Positions 9,072 to 17,936 of a DNA stretch of 38,397 bases are shown here, one piece after another. The stretch is from Clostridiaceae bacterium (GTDB lineage: Bacteria; Bacillota; Clostridia; TANB77; CAG-508), in NCBI GenBank assembly GCA_021771025.1, contig JAETPW010000018.1, forward strand, positions 1 through 38,397. Reading direction: 5' to 3'. The notes beneath the pieces were generated by a model that saw only the letters and a list, made by a program, of their open reading frames with translations, was not told where the DNA came from and searched no databases. Every line of letters begins with the position of its first letter. Position 1 is the first letter of the stretch. The position numbers were made by a program, and so were the translations under genes.

Positions 9072-9148
9072 GGAAATAAGGGGGACGCCCTTTTTTTCCC
9101 TAGGAAAAATTTCCCTAGGGAAAAAAAGGGCGTCCCCCTTATTTCCCT
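9070..9148. repeat. full palindromic copy of the GGGGACGCCC REP-like repeat
   Basis: Two ~36-base arms form a near-perfect inverted repeat: AGGGAAATAAGGGGGACGCC... at the left, and its complement ending at 9148. A single extra C is visible in the right arm. It starts on the stop codon of the debranching enzyme and ends 29 bases before holA. It could act as a bidirectional terminator or mRNA-stabilising hairpin. Related half copies lie at 19758-19808 and 25780-25819. Confidence 0.85.
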
Positions 9149-9177
9149 ATTTTCGTATAGGTAGGAGGTAAAGATAC

Positions 9178-10209
9178 ATGAATATTACGGTAGAAAATCT
9201 AGAAAAAGAACTGAAACAAGGAAAACTAAGAAGTCTTTACCTTTTCTATGGAGAAGAGCAATTTTTATTAGAGCAATGCGTAAAAAAAATTAGGCATTTA
9301 TTTGGTGAAGCGATAAAAGGAATAAACGATATAGCCATTGATGAAACAAATGTTAGTGAATTAATATCAGATATCGAAACTCCTAGTTTTGGGTATGAAA
9401 GAAAAATCATTATCGCTAAAAATACAGGTCTTTTCAAAAAAGAAGCACGAAAAAAAGGATCAGAAATGCAAAAGGAAAAAGAAAAGGTAGCTAAGTTTTT
9501 ACAAGAAAATCAAGAGAGCATTGATAAGACAGTTGTTCTTATTTTTATTGAATCTGAGGTAGAAAAGCAGACTTTGTATAAAATCATAGAACAAAATGGA
9601 GTGATCTGTGAATTTAATTTTCAAAAACCAATGATCTTGATTAAGAGATTGCAGGCTATTGCACAGGGGTATAATGTAACCATAGATCAGGCTACTGCTC
9701 AATATTTATTAGAGTGTGCAGGTACTAATATGCAAGAATTAGTAAACGAAATTCGTAAACTAATTGAATATGCAGGAAATGGTGGGACAATAACCAAGAA
9801 AAATATTGATCAGTTAACGATAAAAAAATTGGAAAGTGTGATTTTTGATTTGACGGATAATTTAGGGAAAAGAAACTTATCACAAGCATTAATCGTATTT
9901 CACAACCTTATTCGTGAAAAGGAACCATTGCCTAAAATTTTGATTACCTTATATAATCATTTTAAGAAGTTATACCAAACTACTTTGGCTGTTCGCTATG
10001 GACAAGAAGTGACAGGAGTATTAAATTTGAAACCGAATCAAAGTTTTTTAGTGAATAAATATAAGATGCAGGCACGTTATTTTGAGGAAACAGAGTTACG
10101 ATGTATTTTGCAGGATTTGATTGAACTTGATGGACAATTTAAAAGTGGACAGATGGATTTACAAATTGGATTGGAGACGATTTTTTGCCATTATTGTGGA
10201 AAAAAATGA
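9178..10209 (+). CDS. holA: DNA polymerase III delta subunit
   Basis: The delta subunit opens the beta sliding clamp within the clamp-loader complex. The 343-residue protein begins LRSLYLFYGEEQFLLEQCVKKI, the conserved opening of HolA, and has the degenerate AAA+ core without Walker motifs. IETPSFGYERKIIIAKNTG near residue 67 and ECAGTNMQELVNEIRKL near residue 178 fit the family, and the helical C-terminal collar domain follows. AGGAGGTAAAG lies 4-15 bases before the ATG. Together with dnaE downstream, the window encodes two replisome subunits. Confidence 0.9.
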   Translation: MNITVENLEKELKQGKLRSLYLFYGEEQFLLEQCVKKIRHLFGEAIKGINDIAIDETNVSELISDIETPSFGYERKIIIAKNTGLFKKEARKKGSEMQKEKEKVAKFLQENQESIDKTVVLIFIESEVEKQTLYKIIEQNGVICEFNFQKPMILIKRLQAIAQGYNVTIDQATAQYLLECAGTNMQELVNEIRKLIEYAGNGGTITKKNIDQLTIKKLESVIFDLTDNLGKRNLSQALIVFHNLIREKEPLPKILITLYNHFKKLYQTTLAVRYGQEVTGVLNLKPNQSFLVNKYKMQARYFEETELRCILQDLIELDGQFKSGQMDLQIGLETIFCHYCGKK

Positions 10210-10385
10210 TAGATCAAAAAGCGTTATGTTATGGTTGTGCTTACTAAATTTAAAATAGAGTATTCTTTTTGGGGCTACTTTGTGTAAAAATTTTTTTAAG
10301 TGAGTAAAAGAAATGTGAAAAAATGTATAGAAAAGGTAAATTTGGCTAAAAATAAAAGTAAAATTATTGTTAAAGGATGATGAAT

Positions 10386-11066
10386 ATGTCAAAACACAAA
10401 ATAGCAATTACTTTTACGGTTATTTTATTGTTAGCAATGCTTACCTTTTTTTTATTTGTTGATGGGGAAAAAGTACAGGCTTTGTCAAAATATGGATCAA
10501 GAGGTAGCGAAGTTACGCAAATACAAACCAAATTAAAACGTTGGGGCTATTATCAAGGAAATGTAGATGGAATATATGGTAGTCAAACCTTGGCTGCTGT
10601 TAAGTATTTTCAACGAAAAAATGGCTTATCTGTAGACGGAATAGCAGGGCCAGCAACATTAAAAGCGATGGGAATTTATTCTTCTAGTTCGGGAGGATCT
10701 TCCAGTTCAAGCAATTCCAATAACCTAAATTTACTATCCCGTTTAATTTATGGAGAAGCAAGAGGAGAACCTTATACTGGGCAAGTAGCGGTTGGAGCAG
10801 TAGTCATGAACCGAGTAAGAAGTAGTTCTTTTCCCAATACGATTTCAGGGGTTATTTACCAATCAGGGGCATTTGATGTAGTATCAGATGGTCAAATTAA
10901 TTTAACCCCAAACGATACGGCAAGAAAAGCAGCACAAGATGCCTTAAATGGGTGGGATCCAACCTATGGTGCTATCTATTATTTTAATCCATCTACTGCA
11001 ACAAATAAATGGATTTGGTCAAGGCCAATGACGATTACGATAGGAAAGCATCGCTTTTGTAAATAA
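10386..11066 (+). CDS. sleB: SleB-type spore cortex-lytic hydrolase
   Basis: Predicted to be exported and to cut spore cortex peptidoglycan at germination. An N-terminal hydrophobic segment (about residues 6-26) acts as signal or anchor. It is followed by a peptidoglycan-binding repeat (SKYGSRGSEVTQIQTKLKRW to IAGPATLKAMG, about 34-92), a serine-rich linker, and a Hydrolase_2 catalytic domain starting LSRLIYGEARGEPYTGQVAV. The glutamate in YGEARGE is the expected catalytic residue. The domain ends IYYFNPSTATNKWIWSRP and IGKHRFCK, the standard C-terminus. I chose the third in-frame ATG (10386) because AAAGGA at 10372-10377 is then properly spaced. No ypeB partner gene follows. Confidence 0.9.
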   Translation: MSKHKIAITFTVILLLAMLTFFLFVDGEKVQALSKYGSRGSEVTQIQTKLKRWGYYQGNVDGIYGSQTLAAVKYFQRKNGLSVDGIAGPATLKAMGIYSSSSGGSSSSSNSNNLNLLSRLIYGEARGEPYTGQVAVGAVVMNRVRSSSFPNTISGVIYQSGAFDVVSDGQINLTPNDTARKAAQDALNGWDPTYGAIYYFNPSTATNKWIWSRPMTITIGKHRFCK

Positions 11067-11067
11067 T

Positions 11068-11120
11068 TTCGTTTTGGGGACGGTTCTTAAAACGAAAAAA
11101 TTGTCTTTTTAGGGACAGGT
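11068..11120. repeat. REP-like hairpin with GGGGACGG and AGGGACAGG
   Basis: TTTCGTTTT pairs with AAAACGAAA around a GGGGACGGTTCTT loop just after sleB, and AGGGACAGGT follows at 11111. The same pair of sequences recurs before dnaE. From 11121 to 11324 I see only AT-rich, possibly decayed sequence with no supported gene. Confidence 0.6.
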
Positions 11121-11324
11121 TATAACTGATAAAAAAGTTACTATTATTTTTATCAATGAAAAGAGTTCTTAGTTCAGAATCTCTTATAACATACTTATGG
11201 CAATGTGATTTAAATTTTGACGTAATACTAAAGAGTGAAGAATTTTTATACTCTATATGATTAAGATTAAGTCGAAAAAAAGATTGGATTGAATTATTCA
11301 CTAGAAATATTTGTATAGATGTGT

Positions 11325-11428
11325 TATAATGAAATGCAACAAGAACAAAATAAGTTCTTCGATAATTCGAAGGACTTTCCATATGAGTTCTCCGATTACC
11401 AAAAATAAAAGGAGGATAAACATATGGA
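11325..11428 (+). promoter_or_regulatory. extended -10 promoter and structured leader
   Basis: TATAAT (11325-11330) preceded by TG forms an extended -10 box. The transcript would contain a hairpin AGTTCTTCGA / TCGAAGGACT (11353-11376). A second pairing, TCCATATG (11378-11385) with CATATGGA (11421-11428), supported by CTCC/GGAG (11390-11393 with 11411-11414), would hide the GGAGG site and start codon of the ten-codon frame that follows. An alternative AAGAAC/GTTCTT pairing competes with the first hairpin. Confidence 0.45.
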
Positions 11429-11456
11429 AGAAAAAATAATATTACCATTTTCATGA
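11424..11456 (+). CDS. possible ten-residue leader peptide
   Basis: ATG preceded by AAAAGGAGG opens a frame encoding MEEKIILPFS and then TGA. It has a far better ribosome binding site than most genes here, but it may equally be the surviving 5' end of a lost gene. It ends 55 bases before the Fic-like gene. A second extended -10 box (TGTTATGAT, 11470-11478) lies between them. Confidence 0.3.
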   Translation: MEEKIILPFS

Positions 11457-11511
11457 AAAATTTTCTATATGTTATGATAGTTAAAAAAGATTGAAATCGT
11501 AAGGAGTAGTT

Positions 11512-12792
11512 ATGGATTGTTTAGATATTACAAACAAAGTACAGGAATGGCAAGGTAAGAAATTCGACATAGAAGAGCTAAGAAAATTATTTGGTTTAGA
11601 TGGTAATATGAAAACTTCTATTCAGCATAATCCTGCGTTAGAATATATCAAGAGAAAAATAATCTTGCAGTATCAATTAGAAAGGTTATCTCTAGTTAAT
11701 GGTAATCATCCCTATGATCAAATAAAAAAAGGTGATGAACAGGCTTACGAAAATACGAAAGCAGTACAGAACTCCATCCGTCATAAGATAGACGATCCTC
11801 ATTCTCTGCTAGTTCTAAGAGGAGCAGAAGGACAATTTCTATTTGCTAATGATCTAGGGATAGAATCGGTAGAAGATAGAGAAGCCTATAAAACCTTACT
11901 TTATCGAGATCCTCGAAAAGAAAATCAAGTCATGTTAGATGACTTGATTAAAGAAGAAACATTTAAGAATAATTTTGATCAATCTCACATACTATACAAA
12001 TTAACTCATTTTTTAACATACAGAAAGCTAACCAATCAAAAAGAGATAGAAAGCCCTCAAAATTCTTTGATTAGAAATTATATCAAATCCAGAATAAAAG
12101 AAACTAATGGAAAGTTAACTAGTAGTTTGTTACATACAGAAACTACAGCTTTGATTAATAAAGGAATAGCTCAATATCAATCCAATGTAGAATTATTAAG
12201 TTTAGCCAATATCACCCTTTCATCCTTATCCAATTATGGCGAAAAAGTCGATATCAGAGAAGCGGCTAAAACAATAAGTAAAGAAATGTATAAAGAACTT
12301 CATGACAAAATACCTGATGAGATGGAGGAGGGGTACCGAACACATGAAGTTGTTATGGGAGATGAGCATTTTCATGAAGAGATTTATACACCCATAACTG
12401 CTGATCAAATTGAAGATAAAATGAACCAATTGCAAGAAGAATATGAACAGTTATATGATAATCAGGAAATTTCAGACGAAGATTATCTGCAAGGAGTTTC
12501 TAAAATTTATGCGGATATGTTATATGCCCAACCCTTTTCTTATGGGAATAAGAGAATTTCCATGGCAATTTTAAACGAAATGATTTTATCGAAAAAAATG
12601 ATCCCTCCTTATGTATCTACTGTTATGGATAATGATTTTACCAAAGGTCTTTCTCAAACAAAAGCTAATGAGTATGAAAAATTAAGTGAGGCATTGATTC
12701 ATTCCTATCAAGAAATGAATGAAGTAAAACAGTCTCAAGTTATAAAAGAGGATGAAACAACCATTAATAATATCGGTCCTATTATTGAGTAA
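11512..12792 (+). CDS. Fic-like protein with degenerate active-site motif
   Basis: The C-terminal part of this 426-residue protein follows the Fic fold pattern: EGYRTHEVVMGDEHFH near residue 279, a helix DQIEDKMNQLQEEYEQL, then IYADMLYAQPFSYGNKRIS at the position of the catalytic loop HPFxDGNGRxxR. The catalytic histidine is replaced by Gln340, the Asp by Tyr and the second Gly of GNGR by Lys. AMP transfer by the usual mechanism is therefore unlikely. The first ~220 residues are helical and unrecognised. GTAAGGAGTAG precedes the ATG. A terminator follows, so it is probably transcribed alone. It may be a decayed Fic enzyme, a regulator, or a repurposed fold. Confidence 0.7.
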   Translation: MDCLDITNKVQEWQGKKFDIEELRKLFGLDGNMKTSIQHNPALEYIKRKIILQYQLERLSLVNGNHPYDQIKKGDEQAYENTKAVQNSIRHKIDDPHSLLVLRGAEGQFLFANDLGIESVEDREAYKTLLYRDPRKENQVMLDDLIKEETFKNNFDQSHILYKLTHFLTYRKLTNQKEIESPQNSLIRNYIKSRIKETNGKLTSSLLHTETTALINKGIAQYQSNVELLSLANITLSSLSNYGEKVDIREAAKTISKEMYKELHDKIPDEMEEGYRTHEVVMGDEHFHEEIYTPITADQIEDKMNQLQEEYEQLYDNQEISDEDYLQGVSKIYADMLYAQPFSYGNKRISMAILNEMILSKKMIPPYVSTVMDNDFTKGLSQTKANEYEKLSEALIHSYQEMNEVKQSQVIKEDETTINNIGPIIE

Positions 12793-12822
12793 TTAATTTT
12801 TTCTTCATTAAATACGTAAAAG

Positions 12823-12872
12823 AACACTTCCAAAGCTTTAACTTTTGGCTTAAGACTTGAAAGTGTTTTTTT
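12823..12872 (+). terminator. terminator after the Fic-like gene
   Basis: An outer stem AACACTT / AAGTGTT and an inner CCAAAGC...TTTTGG pairing lead into a run of seven T. Confidence 0.75.
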
Positions 12873-12916
12873 ATTTGTTAAATGTTAAAAAATTGATTCC
12901 TTTTTGTCATAAACGA

Positions 12917-12945
12917 TTGAAAAATAAAAAGGACAATGATATAAT
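12917..12945 (+). promoter_or_regulatory. sigma-A promoter of dnaE
   Basis: TTGAAA (12917-12922), a 17-base spacer and TATAAT (12940-12945) with a TG extension. Transcription would begin near 12952. This excludes the frame's upstream in-frame starts and supports the dnaE start at 13067. Confidence 0.8.
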
Positions 12946-12995
12946 GCAAACAATAAAACAAAACGAAAATGTGTTCAAAAGGAAAAAGAAAAGGA

Positions 12996-13043
12996 GAGAC
13001 CTGTCCCTCAAAGGAAGAAATCTTCGTTTTGGGGACGGTTCTC
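12996..13043. repeat. REP-like hairpin in the dnaE leader
   Basis: GAGACCTGTCCCTCAAA pairs with TTTTGGGGACGGTTCTC through G-C, A-T and G-U pairs, around a smaller GGAAGA / TCTTC hairpin. It lies in the dnaE 5' leader, ending 9 bases before the ribosome binding site AAAGGAG. Confidence 0.65.
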
Positions 13044-13066
13044 AAACGAAAAAAGGAGAAATAGAT

Positions 13067-16000
13067 ATGCCAGATTTTGTTCATTTACATATCCATAGTG
13101 AATTTAGTTTACTAGATGGAGCAAACCGTATCAAAGATTTACCAGTAAGGGCTAAAGAATTAGGAATGAAGGCAATGGCTATTACTGATCATGGAGTAAT
13201 GTATGGGGCTATTGATTTTTATAAAGCTTGCCAAAAAGAAGGAATCAAACCAATTATTGGTTGTGAAGTTTATGTAGCTCCTCGTTCTCGTTTTGATAAG
13301 GAACCTAATGTAGATAACCATTATAACCATTTGATTTTATTAGCTAAAAATAACAAAGGATACCAAAACCTAAGTAAATTGGTTTCTTTAGGGTTTGTTG
13401 ATGGCTATTATTATAAACCGCGTATTGATCTAGAAATTTTAGAGGAGTATCACGAAGGATTAATTTGCCTTAGCGCTTGTTTAGCAGGTTCAGTTAACCA
13501 AGCATTATTAAATGGAAATGAAGAAAAGGCAGAAGAAATAGCCCTTTGGCATAAACGTGTTTTTGGGGACGATTATTATCTTGAAATTCAACATAATGGA
13601 ATCAAAGAACAAGTACTTGCTAACCAAAAATTAGTAGCATTGGCGAGAAAGTTAGCTATTCCTTTAGTAGCTACCAATGATGCTCATTATTTAAAACGTG
13701 AAGATGCCTATAATCATGAAGTATTGCTTTGTATCCAAACAGGAAAACGCATGAGTGATGAAGATCGTATGCGATTTGAAACAGATGAGTTATACGTTAA
13801 ATCGCCAGAAGAGATGGCAGACTATTTTAGTGCTTTTCCTGATGCCATTGAAAATACCGTAAAAATAGCAGACAAATGTAATGTGGAATTTGAATTTGGA
13901 CATACTATTTTACCAAATTATGATGTACCAGAAGAATTTCCGACTCATTATGATTATTTGAAAAAATTATGTGATGAAGGAATCATCAAACGCTATGGAG
14001 AAAATCCATCAAAGGAAGTATTAGATCGTGCAGAATACGAATTATCTGTCATCAAAAAGATGGGGTATGTGGATTATTACCTAATTGTTTGGGATTTCAT
14101 TCACTATGCCAAATCTCATGGAATTCCTGTAGGGCCAGGGCGTGGTTCTGGAGCAGGTTCACTTTTGGCTTATGCCATTGAAATTACGGATATTGACCCA
14201 ATCAAGTATGGGCTTATTTTTGAACGTTTCTTAAACCCAGAAAGAATCAGTATGCCGGATTTTGATGTTGACTTTTGCTATGAACGAAGACAAGAAGTAA
14301 TCGACTATGTGTCTCGTAAATATGGGCATGATCATGTATCCCAGATTATCACCTTTGGTACCATGTCTGCTCGTATGGTTATTCGTGATGTAGCAAGGGT
14401 ATTAGATGTGCCCTATTCAGAAGCAGATACGCTTGCTAAAATGATTCCCAATGAATTACATATAACCATTCAAAAAGCAATAGAACTAAACAAAGAATTA
14501 AAAGAAAAATACGAAAATGACCCAGATATCCACCAATTACTAACGATAGCCATGGGTTTAGAAGGTATGCCAAGGCAGGCTTCTACTCATGCTTGTGGAA
14601 TTGTTATTACCAAAGATCCAGTAGATACGTATGTTCCTTTATACGTAAGAGATAACCAAATTTCTACCCAGTTCATCATGACAACGTTAGAGGAACTAGG
14701 TCTATTAAAAATGGACTTTTTGGGCTTAAGAACACTAACCGTAATTCAAGACACCCTTGACTTAGTCAAAGAAAATAGAGGAATAGAAGCAGAGTTTGAC
14801 CCAGAAATGGCAGACCCTAAAGTATACAAACTTTGGCAAGAAGGAAAATCCTGTGGAATTTTCCAATTTGAATCTCAAGGAATGACAAACTTTATGAAAG
14901 AATTAAAGCCAGACTGTTTAGAAGATTTAATTGCAGGAGTTTCCTTATACCGTCCAGGACCTATGGACCAAATACCCCGTTACGTCAAAGGAAAATTAAA
15001 CCCAGGTCACAACGAATACACTCATCCAAGCTTAGAGCCAATTTTAAACGTTACCTATGGTTGTATGGTATACCAAGAACAAGTTATGCAAATTGTTCGT
15101 GAACTTGCTGGTTATTCCCTAGGAAGAGCAGACTTAGTAAGGCGTGCCATGGGAAAGAAAAAGTTAGACGTTATGGCAAAAGAACGAGAAGTATTTATCC
15201 ATGGGCAAGAAGATGAAAACGGAAATGTTATTATTCCCGGCTGCGTAAGAAACGGGATAGACGAAGTTTCTGCCAATAAAATATTTGATGAAATGGCAGA
15301 ATTTGCTAAATACGCGTTTAACAAAAGTCATGCTGCTTGTTATGCCGTGGTTGCTTACCGAACAGCTTACTTAAAAACCTATTATCCAGCAGAATTCATG
15401 GCAGCTACCTTAAACAGTTTTTTAGGAAACTTAGACAAAATTCCCCAATACATCGAAGAATGTAAAATACTAGGAATAGACATCTTAAAACCAGATATCA
15501 ATAAAAGTTCCACCAAATTTACCGTAGAAGAAGGAAAAATACGTTTTGGTTTAGGAAGCATCAAAAACGTAGGAATTGCTCCAGTACAAAATATTGTATT
15601 AGAGCGAAAAGAAAATGGACCATTCACCAGTTTCACCGATTTTTGTGAAAGAACCATCGAAAAAGGAGTTAACAAAAAATGTGTAGAAAGTCTCATCAAA
15701 GCAGGAGCATTTCGTGACTTCCCTCAAACACGAGCAACCCTATTAGCCTCCTTTGAAACCATCGTCGACACCATACAAAACAATAACAAAAAAGGGTTTG
15801 AAGGGCAAGTATCCATGTTTGACTTAGGGTCACTAGGATCAGAACAAGACCAAGAACAATTGCAAAAGCAAAAATACATATACGAAGAACACCCAGAACT
15901 AAGTAGCAAAGAACTATTATCCCTAGAAAAAGAAATGTTAGGAATCTACCTATCAGGTCATCCACTAGCCAAATTAAAAGGGCAAATCGAAGACCAAACC

Positions 16001-16594
16001 ACCATAAACACCTTAGAAATGCGTGAAATAGACGAGCAAATGAATAGTGAACTACAAAAAGAAACAGGCCAAACCAAATTAAAATTTAGAGATGGGCAAA
16101 GAGTACTTTATGCAGGAATCATCACCTCCATCAAGAAAAAATACACCAAAAACAACAAAATCATGGCATTTGTATCCATAGAAGACCTATACGGTACAGC
16201 AGAAGTACTCGTCTTTGAAAATGCCTACCTAAATGCCAAAAGTTCATTAGTAGAAGAAAATATCGTCTTAGTCGATGGCAGAATCAGTATTCGCGAAGAC
16301 GACACCTCAACCATCCTAGCCAACGAAATACGTGACTTTGGCGAACGAAAACAAAAAATATTAACCTTTGACATCACTCATCTACCAGAAGAACAAAAAG
16401 CCAAACTAAGAGGGGGAATCCAATACTTTTCAGGAGACAAAAATAATATCAATGTGTATGTTAAAATAGACGAAACCATTAAGCCTTGTGGGCAGATTTA
16501 TTTGACAGAAGCTATCTTGGCTATTTTTCAAGAATTGATTGGTGAAGAAAGGGTGCAATTACAAGAAGTAACTTCCAATTCAACTCCCACTTAG
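13067..16594 (+). CDS. dnaE: DNA polymerase III alpha subunit
   Basis: Replicative DNA polymerase of the C family, DnaE type. At 1175 residues it is of normal length. The N-terminal PHP domain begins VHLHIHSEFSLLDGANRIKD, with TDHGVMYGAIDFY and GCEVYVAPRSR. The palm contains GPGRGSGAGSLLAYAIEI near residue 356 and PDFDVDFCYERR, with the catalytic aspartates, near 398. KYAFNKSHAACYAVVAYRTA near 745 is the conserved beta-binding-side region. An OB fold (about 1010-1095) with VLYAGIITSIKKK and a short C-terminus follow. There is no proofreading exonuclease insert, so this is not PolC. The start at 13067 follows AAAAGGAGAA, and the frame upstream is 5' leader. Confidence 0.96.
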   Translation: MPDFVHLHIHSEFSLLDGANRIKDLPVRAKELGMKAMAITDHGVMYGAIDFYKACQKEGIKPIIGCEVYVAPRSRFDKEPNVDNHYNHLILLAKNNKGYQNLSKLVSLGFVDGYYYKPRIDLEILEEYHEGLICLSACLAGSVNQALLNGNEEKAEEIALWHKRVFGDDYYLEIQHNGIKEQVLANQKLVALARKLAIPLVATNDAHYLKREDAYNHEVLLCIQTGKRMSDEDRMRFETDELYVKSPEEMADYFSAFPDAIENTVKIADKCNVEFEFGHTILPNYDVPEEFPTHYDYLKKLCDEGIIKRYGENPSKEVLDRAEYELSVIKKMGYVDYYLIVWDFIHYAKSHGIPVGPGRGSGAGSLLAYAIEITDIDPIKYGLIFERFLNPERISMPDFDVDFCYERRQEVIDYVSRKYGHDHVSQIITFGTMSARMVIRDVARVLDVPYSEADTLAKMIPNELHITIQKAIELNKELKEKYENDPDIHQLLTIAMGLEGMPRQASTHACGIVITKDPVDTYVPLYVRDNQISTQFIMTTLEELGLLKMDFLGLRTLTVIQDTLDLVKENRGIEAEFDPEMADPKVYKLWQEGKSCGIFQFESQGMTNFMKELKPDCLEDLIAGVSLYRPGPMDQIPRYVKGKLNPGHNEYTHPSLEPILNVTYGCMVYQEQVMQIVRELAGYSLGRADLVRRAMGKKKLDVMAKEREVFIHGQEDENGNVIIPGCVRNGIDEVSANKIFDEMAEFAKYAFNKSHAACYAVVAYRTAYLKTYYPAEFMAATLNSFLGNLDKIPQYIEECKILGIDILKPDINKSSTKFTVEEGKIRFGLGSIKNVGIAPVQNIVLERKENGPFTSFTDFCERTIEKGVNKKCVESLIKAGAFRDFPQTRATLLASFETIVDTIQNNNKKGFEGQVSMFDLGSLGSEQDQEQLQKQKYIYEEHPELSSKELLSLEKEMLGIYLSGHPLAKLKGQIEDQTTINTLEMREIDEQMNSELQKETGQTKLKFRDGQRVLYAGIITSIKKKYTKNNKIMAFVSIEDLYGTAEVLVFENAYLNAKSSLVEENIVLVDGRISIREDDTSTILANEIRDFGERKQKILTFDITHLPEEQKAKLRGGIQYFSGDKNNINVYVKIDETIKPCGQIYLTEAILAIFQELIGEERVQLQEVTSNSTPT

Positions 16595-16690
16595 TTCCCC
16601 ATTCAGCTCCCAACTCAACTCCCAATTTACTCCAATTCAGCTCCCAATTTGAGGACGGGGTAAAATTAGGCAATTTTACCCAATTTAGGG
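16595..16690. repeat. short imperfect tandem repeats and a hairpin
   Basis: Between dnaE and the next gene, units like TTCAGCTCCCAA and CAACTCCCAATT recur about five times (16577-16650). They are followed by a perfect 10-bp hairpin GGGTAAAATT / AATTTTACCC (16658-16681) and AGGGACAGGG. No T-run follows the hairpin, so it is a poor terminator. The GGGACAGG motif again matches the REP-like family. Confidence 0.5.
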
Positions 16691-16763
16691 ACAGGGTAAA
16701 GGAGAATAATCAAGTCATCTCATTGAATGGAAAAATCAGGTAATCCAGAAAAGGAGTGATAAG

Positions 16764-17693
16764 ATGGATACACAAATCAACTATTATATTGATATGGGAT
16801 CATCTACCATAAAAGTCAATAAAGAGGAAAAAGGAATATTAACCTTAGTAGAGGAAAAATCCGTTATCTTAAAGAAAAATTTTTCAGAAGAACAGGGCAT
16901 TAGTTCACACGATTATTTAACTATTTTTCGTTTTTTAAAAGAATGCACACAAAAATATGAACTAACAAAACATAAAACAAAGATAATAGCCACTGGAATA
17001 TGGAGGCAAATTCCCAAAAGTCAATGGGATGGGGTAAGAGCAGATATTCATGATATGGGGTTAACCATAGAAAGAATCTCCCATGAACAAGAAAACTATT
17101 ATTTTCAAAAAGCTATGCAAGGAATTTACAATGGAAAACGTATTTTAATGGTGAATATGGGAGGTAAAACGACTGCATTAGTCGTGATTAATAAAGGAAA
17201 TGTGAAAGAAAAAGTGAATTTAACTTTAGGAGTAGGAGATATCTTAAAACAATTTCCTACCATTAACGATATAGACCAATCCCCTTCTTTAGACGAAATC
17301 CTTATGTTTGCCAAAGATAAAATAACAGAATCCATTGATTTTTCTTGTGACTGCGGAATCCATACAGGAGGAGAATTGCGTTTTCAGCAGTTAGCCAAAT
17401 ATCATTTGGTTCCTAATACTATTTTTCATGATGTAAATCACCCTTATATGGTAAGCTTAACAGATTTTCAATTTCGTAATCGAGAGTTATTAGAAAAAGT
17501 AACCTTAACAGAACTTAGAGAATGGTTACCTCAAAATCCAACTTGGATGGATGGAGCAAAAGCGGGAGCCATTTTAGGACAGGCTATTTTTGAAAAGGCT
17601 AATATTTCGTATATTATTCCTTCGGACTTAAACATTATTCATGGGGTGGTAAAAGAGGAAAATAATCTGTTAAAAAGCCATAACGATAGATGA
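16764..17693 (+). CDS. Ppx/GppA-like ASKHA-fold protein
   Basis: A 309-residue protein starting YYIDMGSSTIKV, the first phosphate loop of actin-like ATPase folds. A second loop, ILMVNMGGKTTALVVI, lies near residue 127. Near residue 270, MDGAKAGAILGQAIFEKANI leads into YIIPSDLNIIHGVV, which mirrors the 'iP-s-x-x-l-r-e-G' ending of exopolyphosphatase/pppGpp phosphatase domains. The usual GGGS of Ppx is GGKT here, and the protein lacks a C-terminal HD domain. It may hydrolyse polyphosphate or pppGpp, but a divergent or non-enzymatic role is possible. AAAAGGAGTGATAAG precedes the ATG. The gene stands alone before a weak terminator. Confidence 0.6.
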   Translation: MDTQINYYIDMGSSTIKVNKEEKGILTLVEEKSVILKKNFSEEQGISSHDYLTIFRFLKECTQKYELTKHKTKIIATGIWRQIPKSQWDGVRADIHDMGLTIERISHEQENYYFQKAMQGIYNGKRILMVNMGGKTTALVVINKGNVKEKVNLTLGVGDILKQFPTINDIDQSPSLDEILMFAKDKITESIDFSCDCGIHTGGELRFQQLAKYHLVPNTIFHDVNHPYMVSLTDFQFRNRELLEKVTLTELREWLPQNPTWMDGAKAGAILGQAIFEKANISYIIPSDLNIIHGVVKEENNLLKSHNDR

Positions 17694-17812
17694 TATTCAA
17701 TTTAATGCAAATTCAAAACTATTTTTCATTTGAGGTAGTTTTAAGCAGTTAGCTTAAATTGGTTTGAATGATAATGGGAAATGTTATGTTTTTTAGCATT
17801 AAATCAGAAAAA

Positions 17813-17838
17813 GGCTGTCCTTTTGAGGGCAGTTTTTG
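17813..17838 (+). terminator. probable terminator
   Basis: CTGTCC pairs with GGGCAG (one G-U) around TTTTGA and runs into TTTTT. The rest of the 300-base gap between the Ppx-like gene and pth holds two short hairpins (AAAACTA/TAGTTTT and TTAAGC/GCTTAA near 17715-17755) and nothing else I can support. Confidence 0.5.
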
Positions 17839-17936
17839 GTTTTAAGTTATGGGTTTATCTTAAAGTTGTTCTTTGTTATGACTTATGTGAATAGTAACTA
17901 CTAGTAACGTCCTTCTTAGAAAATTTAATAAAACAC

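Noticed and set aside
10210..10376. A sigma-G promoter upstream of sleB
   Set aside because: TGTATA near 10325 could be a -35 box, but no acceptable CATnnTA box follows at the right distance.
11035..11454. 139-codon frame on the minus strand
   Set aside because: No ribosome binding site, odd composition, and it spans a REP-like repeat, a promoter and a leader on the plus strand.
12857..13066. Upstream extension of dnaE
   Set aside because: A strong promoter at 12917-12945 lies inside it, and the conserved PHP domain starts at 13067 after a good ribosome binding site.
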